DNA of 64,000 bases from Macrostomum hystrix. Lineage: Eukaryota; Platyhelminthes; Macrostomidae. Shown here in pieces: positions 10,952-21,339 of the stretch. Location: positions 868,001-932,000 of the forward strand of contig CATNEN010000014.1 of assembly GCA_950097015.1 (NCBI GenBank), given 5' to 3'. The position numbers and the translations under genes were made by a program. How positions within the stretch are numbered: the stretch's first letter is position 1; every line of letters begins with the position of its first letter. The notes below the pieces were generated by a model. It made no database searches. It was not told the origin of the DNA and saw only the letters and a list, made by a program, of their open reading frames with translations.

Positions 10952-11536
10952 TCATGCTAGAGAAAGCAAGCCTTCCGCTCTTTCACACTCAGCCTGCAGA
11001 TTCGGCCCATCGTCTCTTCGCAGCATTTTGCCTCGAACTTGCGGCCTCCGAATGGCTGCAGCAGCAACAGTGGCGTCTGTCACAGAAGCTGTAGGACCGA
11101 TCACATCAGCCTCAATGCTCTGCAGTGCAGACTGGATAGAGTCATGCCGCAGGCGCTTTCCTCCATGTTGCGGTGCAGCATCAGCAGCAGTGCGCTTTTT
11201 CGCCGCCGCGCCTTTGCGAGTGAGGCTGCTGGGCATCAGGAAGTCATTGTCGCTGCCAGCTTCTTCCTCATCAGGTTCTGGCCGTCTATTGATTACGTCC
11301 TCGAATACCTGGGTGAACACACCAGAACGTGCAGTTGGCCGCTCATTCTCAGCCCGCTGTTTTTGCTGGTCGCGCCGCTGTTTCTCCTGTAGCTGCTTCG
11401 CAGCCCTGATGATTTTCCAGCGCTGGGCCTCCCTTTCCTTCTCCGTCGAAGGCACAATTTTATGCTCCTTGTGTTTGGCAGGCACCTGCTTGGCCTTCAC
11501 CTGCTGGCCTTCACCTGCCGCACTGGCTGCAGGCAA
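10952..11536 (-). CDS. Lys/Arg/Glu-rich ORF of unknown function in the transposon
   Basis: Open for about 194 codons, convergent with the two plus-strand ORFs. It contains a coiled-coil-like basic/acidic run (EKEREAQRWKIIRAAKQLQE, QKQRAENERP), an acidic patch (PEPDEEEAGSDNDFL) and two basic clusters (KGAAAKKR, GGKRLRHDS). There is no ATG at its upstream end: a TAA lies just before, and CTTGCCTGCAG at about 11529 looks like a splice acceptor. The start exon is therefore probably upstream, or the gene is 5'-truncated. It may be a nuclear structural or regulatory protein of the element. No family is recognised. Confidence 0.42.
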   Translation of the reverse strand: MPAASAAGEGQQVKAKQVPAKHKEHKIVPSTEKEREAQRWKIIRAAKQLQEKQRRDQQKQRAENERPTARSGVFTQVFEDVINRRPEPDEEEAGSDNDFLMPSSLTRKGAAAKKRTAADAAPQHGGKRLRHDSIQSALQSIEADVIGPTASVTDATVAAAAIRRPQVRGKMLRRDDGPNLQAECERAEGLLSLA

Positions 11537-12215
11537 GCCAGCGAGTTACTTAATTGGCAGGTGTTGTTGCTATGGTGTCGCGGGGAGACACCCCCAATTG
11601 TGCATGCTTCGCAAGTCAAGCACACCTCATAGAGGTCTTTGTGACAACTTTTAAATATTGGCGATTTCAACATTTTTCTAGACAGTGCTTGTGCTTACCA
11701 GGTGAATATTTGCATTCAAATTATGAATTTCAAGTCTTTATTTATATCCATAATCCAACCCCCATACCCCCTCACCCCTTACACTCCTCCCCATTCATAA
11801 TAAAATTAAATCAGCAAAAAAACCAACATTTAATTCCTGTTTCAAGATCGCCGCTAAGCCGCCCCTTGGTAACCAAACGGAATCGAACTCATAAAATCAA
11901 ATCGTCCCGGCGACCCTCAATCCCAAACAACCGTTACACTAAACTGTTTTTGAGTTCACAAACTGTGAATTCGAAGTCATAAATTTTTTCATTTGAAAAA
12001 TACCGCCCGGCGGCGTCGGCAGGGTTCTGCAAACAGATAGGCCGACACCCCATCTGTATATTCCCATGCCTCCTATCTCCACAGTGTCGGCTGTGTCCTC
12101 TGCTGTGGAATAGGCAGCGCCTATAGGCAGAGCAATGGAAAGTGTGGCAAACTAGCGAAAACAAAACGCATACAGATTTGCCAGGCATCCCATCTTTGTA
12201 TTTCCGTGCCTCCTA

Positions 12216-12488
12216 TCTCCACAGTGTCGGCAGGGTTCTGCTATAGCAGGTAGGCCGGCATCCCATCAGTTCATCCCTGCACTGTGACACAGGCACCCAC
12301 CCACCCCATGCCTCCCCACCCTCCAGTCTCGGATTGGACGACACACCCCACCCCACCCCAATGCTTTCCTCCTATCCCATTCCTCCTCTGTTCTGAGATT
12401 TTCGGCGCCCCTCCACACTCCAAAATACACTGGCGAGATAGCCTCCTATCTCCGCAGTGTCGGCAGGGTTCTGCTAACTCCTACTACT
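12216..12488. repeat. Right terminal inverted repeat of the 4.0-kb element
   Basis: Inverted partner of 8464-8741. It is preceded by further partial copies of the CACAGTGTCGGC motif at 12020-12230. Immediately outside lies TCAACG (12489-12494), the second copy of the target duplication. Confidence 0.9.
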
Positions 12489-12709
12489 TCAACGCAAAGA
12501 GAGACCTAAGTCAAAATATCAGAAGCGCATACAATCCTGAGCCGAGGCCGGACAACGTAATTTTGCGTCACATTGAAAGTTTCCATAACTGAAAAACGAG
12601 CGAACATTTCTATTCAACGTCATTTGTCCTACAAAACATTAGAATTGCATTTAAGTCATTGCATTGTTTGCAAAATTTAAAGGCTGCATTTTCAAACTAA
12701 GGCTGTGAC

Positions 12710-15700
12710 CTAGTAGACGGTGACTGCGGCGGCTGCCAAGCTGGCCAGGCTTACCAGGATGGCGGCGGAAACTCCGCCAGTTCTCTGGCCGTCACTAAAC
12801 GGTCCGGGCGGACCGCTGTCGATGCTGCCACCGTTGCCGGCCAACTGGCAGTCGGGCGGGGCGAATCCTGGCGGACAGTGGCAGTGGCCGCGCGAGTTCA
12901 CGGTGCCACCGTTTTGGCAGGTGACATTGCCAGCCACAGCGGCTCGGTTACGAATCTCCGAGGCGGATTGGCAAGTTCTGTTGAAGCACATTTGCTCGCC
13001 GGTACGGTTTCCGCAACGCGCACCGTCTGGCACTCGATCGGGCGGCCCGGGTACCCGCGGATGGTAGCCGCAAATGGCATTGCCGCAAGGTTCTGGACCT
13101 GTCCCGGTTATATCCGGAACGCAGTTCGCCAAATTCTCAATCGGTTGCACAAAGGTGCCGCACGTTACCATATCACATTCCTTGCTTTTTTTCGGGCACC
13201 AGGAACTCTGCAAGCAGTGGAGAAGTGTGATGTGTTGCTAAAAAGTGAACTAGAAAGCGAATCGGAATCGCTCAAGAAGAGACACAATAAATAGTGAGGT
13301 GAGCTTTACGGCTGACTTAAAAGGCAGTCAATATCGTTTTGCAGGAAAATAAGCAATTCAATCAAAGTGAATAAAAAGGGTTAGTAGTTTTAAGAGCTTC
13401 CGATAATGAGGGAATTCCTCTGACTCACGGCATCGCGTGCCGTCGGTCCCCAGAGTAACTGACACTGAGTCTGGGCGGAGCCGCACAGACCGTTGGCGCA
13501 GAAGTTGCTGCCGCACGGTGTCCCGTCTCTGGCAGCGAAATCGGCAGGGCAGGTTGAGTCGACGCCGTTACAGAATTCCGGCAGGTCGCATTGTCCTTTG
13601 GCGGCGCGGCAAACGGTGCCAGTCGGGCGCGGCTGACAGACCGTCAAGTCGCAGCAGCGCCCTGCGGCGCAGGCAGCGGATTCGGCCAGCTTGCAGGAGG
13701 TGGCGTTGCAGCAGTCGTTGCCTCTGTGAAACGATTGGTGAGCAGATAACTAACGACTTGTTTGCTACCTCTGACACAAAGCTCGAGACTTTGGATCTTG
13801 TTAGTTTCGAAATAGATGAAAGAGTTGTAGAAAAAAGAATCGATATTGCACGAAATTCACTTGGCACCGCCGAAGCTATTGCGCAGCGCTTCCAAATCAT
13901 GTGTACAGCTGTTCAGTCCGTGGACTGAGTGCTGCCACTCCTACCGAATTTTTCACGCCAGCAGATGCTGCTAGTCAATTTACAGCTGGGTGAAATGACG
14001 CAATGAGGGAATTGATTTAAGCGTCTGGCTCAGAGACACAGGTTATTTTCTTCGGGCTGCGATTCGAACTCCCGAACTACTCACACGGAGTTGCCTTTCA
14101 ATGTGCAGCAGTCACTTTTTGTAGGCACTCGTTTTTTAAAACACACACGACACGCAAAACTCCTAAAATAGCTCGTAGGAAGAATTGGCAGAGCACAAAA
14201 TGAACAATTGCAAGAGGGCTGCGGGCAATGGCACATCATTTGGCGACACCAGACCTGCAGCCAGCGAGGAGACAATTCGGCCCATTTCGCTGACTCCTGA
14301 GCACACCTACTCACACAGGTGTGTACATCTGCAATCAATTTCTCATCATCAGGCAGTGTACACTGTCACTGTGCCTTGGAGGTTGGCCCCCAAAGGCGCA
14401 AATTGCACTACAAGCCCCAAGCCTAATCTCCGCGGCTGCGGCCCAAATGAATGAGGCCTCACCATGGAATCGAGCTCAGGGAGCTTGGTGCGAGAGGCAA
14501 GCGCTTTAGACCGCTCTGCCACTCACTCACCCCGCAAGTGGGATTCTACAACGTAATTAATAGGTGAAAGTAATTCTAACCTGAGTTGTTCGGCAGCCAA
14601 GTGAAAAGTGAAGAATCCCAAGATTGGGTCAGATTCAAGAAGTCAAATCCCAGTTGACTGAGTACCCTGACCTACACATCCCCTTTAACGCCAGGACAAC
14701 CGACATCGCCACCGCAGTCGCAGTCCTCGCCGGGTTCCAGAAGGCCGTTGCCGCAGACCGCTGTTGGCCAATCCCGGGCTACTGGCAGGCGAAGCCCGCC
14801 CGGATAGTCAGCCTCCGGTCTCGGCCACAGCAGGCAGTGACGGACGCCGGAATCCAGGAAGCCCAGCAGGGCTTTCTTTGAGCAGTCCGACCAGCCGAAG
14901 TTGTTCCAATCGATGCCATTCATCTTTTCGTGGCTCATCATCATGCAGGCTGATTGGTCACACTTGCATTGGCCTGGGTATTTGTTATCGTATTCGACGC
15001 CAAGGTTGTATGCCAGGTTCTGTGTCATTATCACCCCGGTGGAGGCGGAGTAGCTCTTCTGACGAGACTGGCGTGGGCAGTCGGAGATATTCGGAATATT
15101 AAATGCTTTATGTGAACCAAGATTAGGGAGGCTGGGGAACCAGGATTTGGGAGCCTGCGGAACAGAGATTAGGGAGACTGGGAACAGAGATTAGGGAGAC
15201 TGGGAACAGAGATTAGGGAGGCTGGGAACAGAGATTAGGGAGACTGGGAACAGAGATTAGGGAGACTGGGAACAGAGATTAGGGAGACTTGGGAACAGAG
15301 ATTAGGGAGACTCGGGAACAGAGATTAGGGAGACTGCGGAACCCAGTATAGGGAGGCTGGTGGGATAGATTTTGGGGAGGCTGTGGGATAAAGAATTGGG
15401 AGACTGGAGATCCAGCGAGGAATTGAAAGCGAGGGTACTGGTCTCCTAATGCATTCTAATATAGGGATTAGTGTCCTCTGCTGGAAGCCAGTTTGCTAGT
15501 TACTTACGAGGCTAAAACCAACGCACTCTCCCCATTTGCACATGCTATTCTTAGTGGCTTCGCCTGTCCAGTCGATGGGATCGGGATTTCCGGCTCTGAA
15601 ATTTGAGTTGATAAAGGTTTTACTATAATTTTTGGCTATGCACTCGTAATTTTTTACCCGACAAAGTATTGTCGATAAGAGAGTCTGGTCGACTGGAGTC

Positions 15701-18700
15701 TTTTGGATAAGAGAGTCTGGTCGACTGGAGTCTTTTGGATAAGAGAGTCTGGTAGACTGGAGTCTTTTGGATAAGAGAGTCTGGTAGACTGGATTGTTTT
15801 GGATAAGACAGTCTGGTCGATTGGAGTCTTTTGGATAAGAGAGTCTGGTATAGATTAAACCATTGTCAATAAGATAGGAGTCTTTTGTAGAAGGCAATGT
15901 GCTATCGGCTGTAGTCTTGCACATAGACAGTGAGCACTCAAGGCTATCCAATCAGCTCACGTAAGCACGTGCACACAGTCGTGGTCCAGTCCCTTTCTAT
16001 CGTTCCTCGTTTCTCGGATGGTATCTCGATAATTCGTCCAATCTTCTCGCTGCCAATTCGCGTTTTCCATGCCAATTCCGATAATTTCCAGCGCGCTGAC
16101 TACTACATAAATGTCGAAGCGGCGAAATAACTGCAGAAATAGCGAAAAGATTCCTCTTGTACTGCTTTAAAAAAATTACTTTTATAAATGTAAATTGTAT
16201 CACCTGTTAGACATGGGTATCACCTGTTAGACATGGCTATCACCTGTTAGACATAAGTGTCACCTGTTAGACATGGCTATCACCTGTTAGACATGGGTAT
16301 CACCTGTAAGACATGGGTATCACCTGTTAGACATGGGTATCACCTGTTAGACATGGGTATCACCTGTTAGACATGGGTATCACCTGCTAGACATGGGTAT
16401 CACCTGTTGGACATGGGTATCACCTGTTAGACATGGGTATCACCTGTTAGACATGTGAATCACCTGTTAGACACTATACTCACGTTGTTGACGATTCCAA
16501 TAATGCTCTGTACCGCATGAATCACAGCCGATGAGCTCCCGGAGTGCATCTTGTACTGCAATGAGAAGTGAGCAGCTGGACCATTACTCTAGTAAAGTTT
16601 TTTTGGACCTAAATAAGGCCACATTTTTTCACATCGGAAACGCTAATCATTGCTAAGGCCCTCTAGTATCCATGGTTACCCTTAATGGCAACCAAAATAT
16701 CTCTAAAAGTTACACATTAATTTAATTTAATTTAATTTAATTTAAATTACACATAAATTAACAACTGTTAATTTAAATTGTTCTAATGATTATAATATGG
16801 ATATCGATAGTTATAAATAAAAAAACTAATTAACTTCGAATACGAATTTAAATGTATTGAATAATTCATCACCTTGTCACAGAAAAAAACCGGAGTGGGT
16901 CAAATGAGTCCACGTTGTGCTTAATTTGCATAGCATCTCGCACATCATTAGAATCTCGAGCTACGAGCAAGCAAATCAGTTTGCAATATTAAAAACTGTC
17001 TTGACCACTTTACTTCGATTGCCTCGCCTAATGTCTATGGTACACCCACATGACCTGGCCTAATGTCTATGGTACACCCACATGACCTGGCCTAATGTCT
17101 ATGGTACACCCACATGACCTGGCCTAATGTCTATGGTACACCCACATGACCTGGCCTAATGTCTATGGTACACCCACATGACCTGGCCTAATGTCTATGG
17201 TACACCCACATGACCTGGCCTAATGTCTATGGTACACCCACATGACCTGGCCTAATGTCTATGGTACACCCACATGACCTGGCCTAATGTCAATGCTTCT
17301 CCCTCAAGTCTTTCCAAAGCTAGTCGCTACTGTTATTATATGCTATATTAACATCAAATTATAAATGTTACACTCACAAACCGATAGTCTGCGATGATGT
17401 AGAGCTGCATAATGAATGGGCCGTCACGACTGAGCACCTTCCTGCTCTGGTCCAGCTTTATGGACCGCATATCGAACTTTTCGGAGCGCCGGTGCCTCTG
17501 TATTTGAGTTTTGAACAAGCAAAGGCGAGTAGAATTAACGGAATTGATTCAGTCAGTCTGTCTGTGTTAGCTTGATCAGTCCATGGACTGGGTGCCGTCA
17601 CACTCACTCAAATTTCTATCCGAGCTAATGCTGCTAATGCTGCTAATGCGGTTAGGAGTCCGAAACTCTGCGCCAAAACCTCATGAGCATACGCTTTCAA
17701 TGTTGGGTCACCAAGAAGCATAGGATTTGCAAAGCTAAGCCTCATCTATATAACTCTTGATTTTTAACTGGCTAACATGATCAAGCTGAACAGCAACTTG
17801 ACACTTGAATGGCACCAGTCATAAATACTTTTGCTATTCTGCCCCATTCTATCTGTTGGTCAGCTTTATCAACAATGGGAACAGCCATCCATCTGACATT
17901 ATCCTTAATCCTTGAGATATAGAATAGTGACTCATAGAATAATTAGTCACTTTCAAAATTGGGCTCTTGAACTCTATTAATCCAAATAATGGCTTACCTG
18001 TAATAAAACGCTGCCACCAAGCATTTTGGTCAGTTGCTGTGGACTTACTGGAAGTTATGGTGAACCCCATCTACTTATTCATTGAGCATCTCAATATATT
18101 TCTAAAGTGATGTAAATGAAAGCAAAAATCATACTCACGTGCAGCAATCCGCTTATTCAGCACATCATAGGCCGATTCCAATGCTTGACGCTGCTTCCAA
18201 CCGACACTTGAAGGATACAAGTTGAGCTGGTACACCTGCCAGCTTGAGTCACGCAGCCGCATGCGATGCCCGGTGGCTTGAATATAGCCCAGGTGAGTGA
18301 TGTTGATTGACAGCGTGCCACTGTCAATGAGGGTTTGATTCAGCTGCCCGGGTAAATGATCTGCATGGCTGTCTGTTCTGGGCTGTCTGTTCTGGGGTGT
18401 CTGTTCTGGGGTGTCTGTTCTGGGCTGTCTGATCTGGGTTGTCTGTTCTGGGGTGTCTGTTCTGGGCTGTCTTTTCTGGGGTGTCTGTTTTGGGGTGTCT
18501 GTTCTAGGGTGTCTGTTCTGTGGTGTCTGTTCTGGACTGACAGTTCTAGGCTGTCTGTTCTGGGGTGTCTGATTTGGGTTGTGTATTTCTGGGGTGTCTG
18601 ATCTCGGGAGTCAGCTCTGCATGGCTTTCTGTTCTGGGCTGTCTGTTCTGGGCTGTCTGTTCTGGGGTGTCTGTTCTAGGGTGTCTGTTCTGTAGTGTCT

Positions 18701-20363
18701 GTTCTGAGGTGTGTGTATCTGGGGTGTCTTTTCTGGGGTGTCTGTTCTAGGGTGTCTGATCTGGGTTGTCTGTTCTAGGGTGTCTGTTCTGGGCTGTCTT
18801 TTCTGGGGTGTCTGTTCTGGGCTGTCTGTTCTGGGGTGTCTGATCTGGGGTGTCTGTTCTAGGGTGTCTGTTCTGTAGTGTCTGTTCTGAGGTGTGTGTA
18901 TCTGGGGTGTCTTTTCTGGGGTGTCTGTTCTAGGGTGTCTGATCTGGGTTGTCTGTTCTAGGGTGTCTGTTCTGGGCTGTCTTTTTTGGGGTGTCTGTTC
19001 TGGGCTGTCTGTTCTGGGGTGTCTGATCTGGGCTGTCTGTTCTGGGCTGTCTGTTCTGGGCTGTCTGTTCTGGGGTGTCTGTTCTGGGCTGTCTGTTCTG
19101 AGCGTCTGTTCTGGGCTGTCTGTTCTGGGTGTCTGTTCTGGGGCGTCTGATCTGGGGTGTTTGTATCCTGGGTGTCTGATCTGGGGTGTCTGCTCTGGGG
19201 TGCCTGCTCTAAGGTGTCTGCTCTGGGATGTCTGAACTGCATGGCTGTCTATTCTGGGCTGTCTTCTGGGTGTCTGATCTGTGGTGTCTGCTCTCGGGTA
19301 TCTGATCTGGGGCTTCTGCTCTGGGGTATTTGATCTAGGGTGTCTGCTCTGGGGTATTTGATCTCGGGTGTCTGATCTGAGGTGTCTGTTAATTCTGGGG
19401 TGTCTGATCTGCATATCTGTATGTTCTTGAGTGTCTGTTCTGGGTGTCCGTTCTCACCGCAGCAGGTCAGAGCAGAGTGACACAAGGCCTGGCTGAGTCA
19501 CATTGCCCAACTGGGCAGTCCCAGACTCAATCGGCCACGCTGAGTAGTGGCACTGAGAGCGATGTCGCGATTTGCTGGCCCGGGATCGACTCCCCACGAT
19601 TCGAACTGGGAACTCTTCAGGTCTGGAAAAGTATTTAACAAAGAGCTGCTACAAAGAGGCTTGCAGCAATAGGTCGTATTCGAGCTTCATCAAAAAGTAT
19701 AAAAGTGCATTTGTGCTTACCTTCCCACCGCCAGGTAGAATGAGAACCGGCGCAGCGATGGCATAGCAACAATCTCTAAGACCAAATTTCTGCCGATTTT
19801 CTGAAGCGGTAAAATCGAACTCACAATTTTGAAAACATTGAAACAATTTCAAGGCTCCGGTGTGTACCAGCTGGCACAGCCTTCTGTCGAAATGGTTTCC
19901 GGGAATTTGAAGCATTTGCACCAAGCCAAACCCCTCCAGCTCACGAACAGATGATGAAACAGTCATGTCATTAATGTAAAATTTAGTTCAATCATTTTAG
20001 ATTTTGCTTACCCGGCTTGGCTGAACTTCCTGACCATCGTTGGCCTGAAATGTTCTCACCTTGGCCAGCAAGGTTAATGGCCTGGTTGAGTCCGCTGAAA
20101 TTGCAGTTGAGAAGGCTAGAAATTCAGTGGCAATCATTGCTTTTGTAGCTCTCCAGCTTGTATTTTGTAAAATATGCTCGCTAATTACTTTTGAATTGTG
20201 TTGTCATTTCAAATAATGCATTTAAAACTGAGCACACTCAAAATAGTTAAAAGGATTGTGAGTACTCACCAATTGCGCAGTTGGAACACAGCAGGATGAT
20301 AAATTTAGCTATAAATGTGATACAAAGAAGGCTATGGAGTTCACTGGCATGACTTATTGGCAT
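12710..20363 (-). CDS. ADAM-family pseudoprotease, paralogue B (complete, 756 aa)
   Basis: Thirteen coding exons join into 2271 nt with consistent phases: 20363-20270, 20094-20012, 19800-19721, 19574-19458, 18368-18139, 18047-17998, 17497-17378, 16555-16484, 16130-15961, 15595-15508, 15067-14692, 13721-13429, 13207-12710. Domains: signal peptide 1-31, prodomain with CHYS cysteine near 95-100, furin site RHRR 219-222, reprolysin domain to about 470, disintegrin from CGNGLLEPGEDCDCGG to about 560 (LPEFCNG present), Cys-rich, EGF 688-712 (CQNGG...CHCPPGF), then a hydrophobic end with no cytoplasmic tail, suggesting a GPI anchor. The zinc site reads QNLAYNLGVEY at about 384-394: all three His and the Glu are gone. 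The exon 11 donor fits best as a GC-AG intron. A surface adhesion role is inferred; the substrate or partner is unknown. Confidence 0.88.
13841..14091 (-). mobile_element. SINE family 2 copy in duplication B
   Basis: Paralogous to 60-310, with the near-palindrome CAGTCCGTGGACTG at 13913-13926. It lies in the intron between exons 12 and 11 of ADAM-B. Confidence 0.55.
14181..14534 (-). mobile_element. SINE family 1 copy in duplication B
   Basis: Paralogous to 400-753 and almost identical to it. The tRNA-like head is at about 14534-14460 on the minus strand. It lies in ADAM-B intron 11. Confidence 0.75.
15115..15345. repeat. Minisatellite, ~22-bp unit, ADAM-B intron 10
   Basis: Partner of the 1370-1660 array; units contain AGATTAGGGAGACTGGGAAC. 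Copy number is lower than in copy A. Confidence 0.9.
15660..15850. repeat. Minisatellite, 32-bp unit, ADAM-B intron 9
   Basis: About six units with GAGAGTCTGGTCGACTGGAG. Copy A has only about two related units (2130-2215), so the array expanded after duplication. Confidence 0.88.
16198..16475. repeat. Minisatellite, 20-bp unit, ADAM-B intron 8
   Basis: About 14 units of TATCACCTGTTAGACATGGG, against about 20 in copy A. Confidence 0.95.
17018..17290. repeat. Minisatellite, 32-bp unit, ADAM-B intron 7
   Basis: About eight units containing CCTAATGTCTATGGTACACC; partner of 3358-3600. Confidence 0.93.
18366..19440. repeat. Minisatellite, ~14-15-bp unit, ADAM-B intron 4
   Basis: Units of CTGTTCTGGGGTGT type, partner of 4690-5935. 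The exon 5 acceptor used in the phase-consistent gene model (CAGAACAGACAG, exon starting 18368) is formed by the outermost unit. Confidence 0.95.
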
Positions 20364-20413
20364 GTTTACACAAAAAGTTGTAGCGATTCAACCAGTGGAA
20401 TAGTCAATCGTCA

Positions 20414-20426
20414 ATATATATATAAT
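20414..20426 (-). promoter_or_regulatory. TATA-like run upstream of ADAM-B
   Basis: A TATATATATAAT run lies 50-60 bp upstream of the start codon at 20363. It is consistent with a core promoter but rests on position alone. Confidence 0.35.
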
Positions 20427-20846
20427 TCCTGCCATTTGAAACCCGATGTATATAGTTTCAGGATTGGAAAGGCTCATAGACTAAAACAGCGGGCACGGAA
20501 AGTCGATTTGTGCCCGCTGCCGGGGGATTTCGTCTATGTCCAAAGCTCCGGAAAGCTGTTCATATTGCTGCATTGAAGAGAGACGTGGATGCACCGGACT
20601 AGAGCTGAGAGACCTGCAGTGTGATCTTATTCTGACTGAAACATGCTCGATTTCGATAAGATAGCAACAGGCGATATTAGTGGCTAGTTAGTGGCTAGTT
20701 GTGAGTATGTCTGTTCTGGGACACCATGTTTTTCCGCCTTTGTACATAACACTAATAACTATAAACAGTAACCCAGCCATGGTGATGAAAAAACCCGAAC
20801 CGAATAAAAAGCAAAGCCAAGAAATTGTTGTGTATAGACTGACTGA

Positions 20847-21336
20847 GTGCTAAATATTGTTATGAGATATTTACTTGTACTGCCACATCAGCTGCCCTTA
20901 GAGGACGCAGTCACGTTCGTCGCAGCACTGCGCGAGCTGTCAGCCACCTGCAACTACGGAGCAACGGCTGAAGAGATGATTCGCGACCAGCTGGCCCAGA
21001 AGACCAGCAGCAGCCGGATTTGTGAGCGCCTGCTGACTGAGGACGCCGCCAGCCTGACACTGGACCAAGCCATCGTGATCGCGACGACTATCGAGGAGGC
21101 AGCAGCAAGTAGCAAGGCGATGGCAGAAGCTGGCTCTTCAGGGAACGTCCAGGCTGTGCAGGAGGCCAGACTCCGAGGTCACCACGGCGCTCCGTCCAAG
21201 AAGAAGCCGGGGCAGCAAGCCGGAGATCCTGCCAGCGATGCGGCCGTAGCCATGATGCAAAAACCTGCGGCAAACAACTGTGCAACAACTGCGGCAAACT
21301 GAATCACTTCAGCCGATGCTGCCGCAGCAATGAAAT
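20847..21336 (+). pseudogene. Gypsy gag fragment with two zinc knuckles
   Basis: The capsid C-terminal part is recognisable (ALRELSATCNYG, then EEMIRDQLAQKTSS and RICERLL). About 21228-21336, in a shifted frame, there are two CCHC-type knuckles (CGRSHDAKTC and CNNCGKLNHFSRC). The N-terminal half of gag is missing through the fusion with the 5' LTR. The product would bind element RNA, but this copy is not functional. Confidence 0.75.
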
Positions 21337-21339
21337 GTA

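Larger units (their letters stand above)
8464..12488. mobile_element. Maverick/Polinton-like TIR element, 4.0 kb, non-autonomous
   Basis: Near-identical inverted ends of about 275 bp run inward from 8464 and 12488, starting 5'-AGTAGTAGGAGTTAGCAG. The insertion is flanked by the exact 6-bp direct repeat TCAACG (8458-8463 and 12489-12494). A 6-bp target duplication, AG termini and long TIRs are the known signature of Mavericks/Polintons and adintovirus-like elements. No pPolB, retroviral-type integrase, protease or packaging ATPase is visible, so the copy must depend on other copies or be dead. It carries two overlapping plus-strand ORFs and one convergent minus-strand ORF. TIR and TSD are seen directly; the family assignment is inferred. 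Confidence 0.72.
13782..20560. repeat. Segmental duplication, copy B (contains ADAM-B)
   Basis: This is the second copy of the unit described at 1-7470, in the same orientation, so it is a tandem duplication with a period of about 13.8 kb. Introns and SINEs are nearly identical, but array copy numbers differ: the 20-bp array at 6415-6650 is absent here, and the array at 16200-16470 is shorter than its partner at 2611-3020. The right end lies close to the LTR element beginning at 20826. Confidence 0.92.

Noticed and set aside
11028..11654. 208-codon plus-strand frame
   Set aside because: Antisense to the basic ORF at 10952-11536, which has the more protein-like composition.
12878..13294. 138-codon plus-strand frame
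   Set aside because: Antisense to ADAM-B exon 13.
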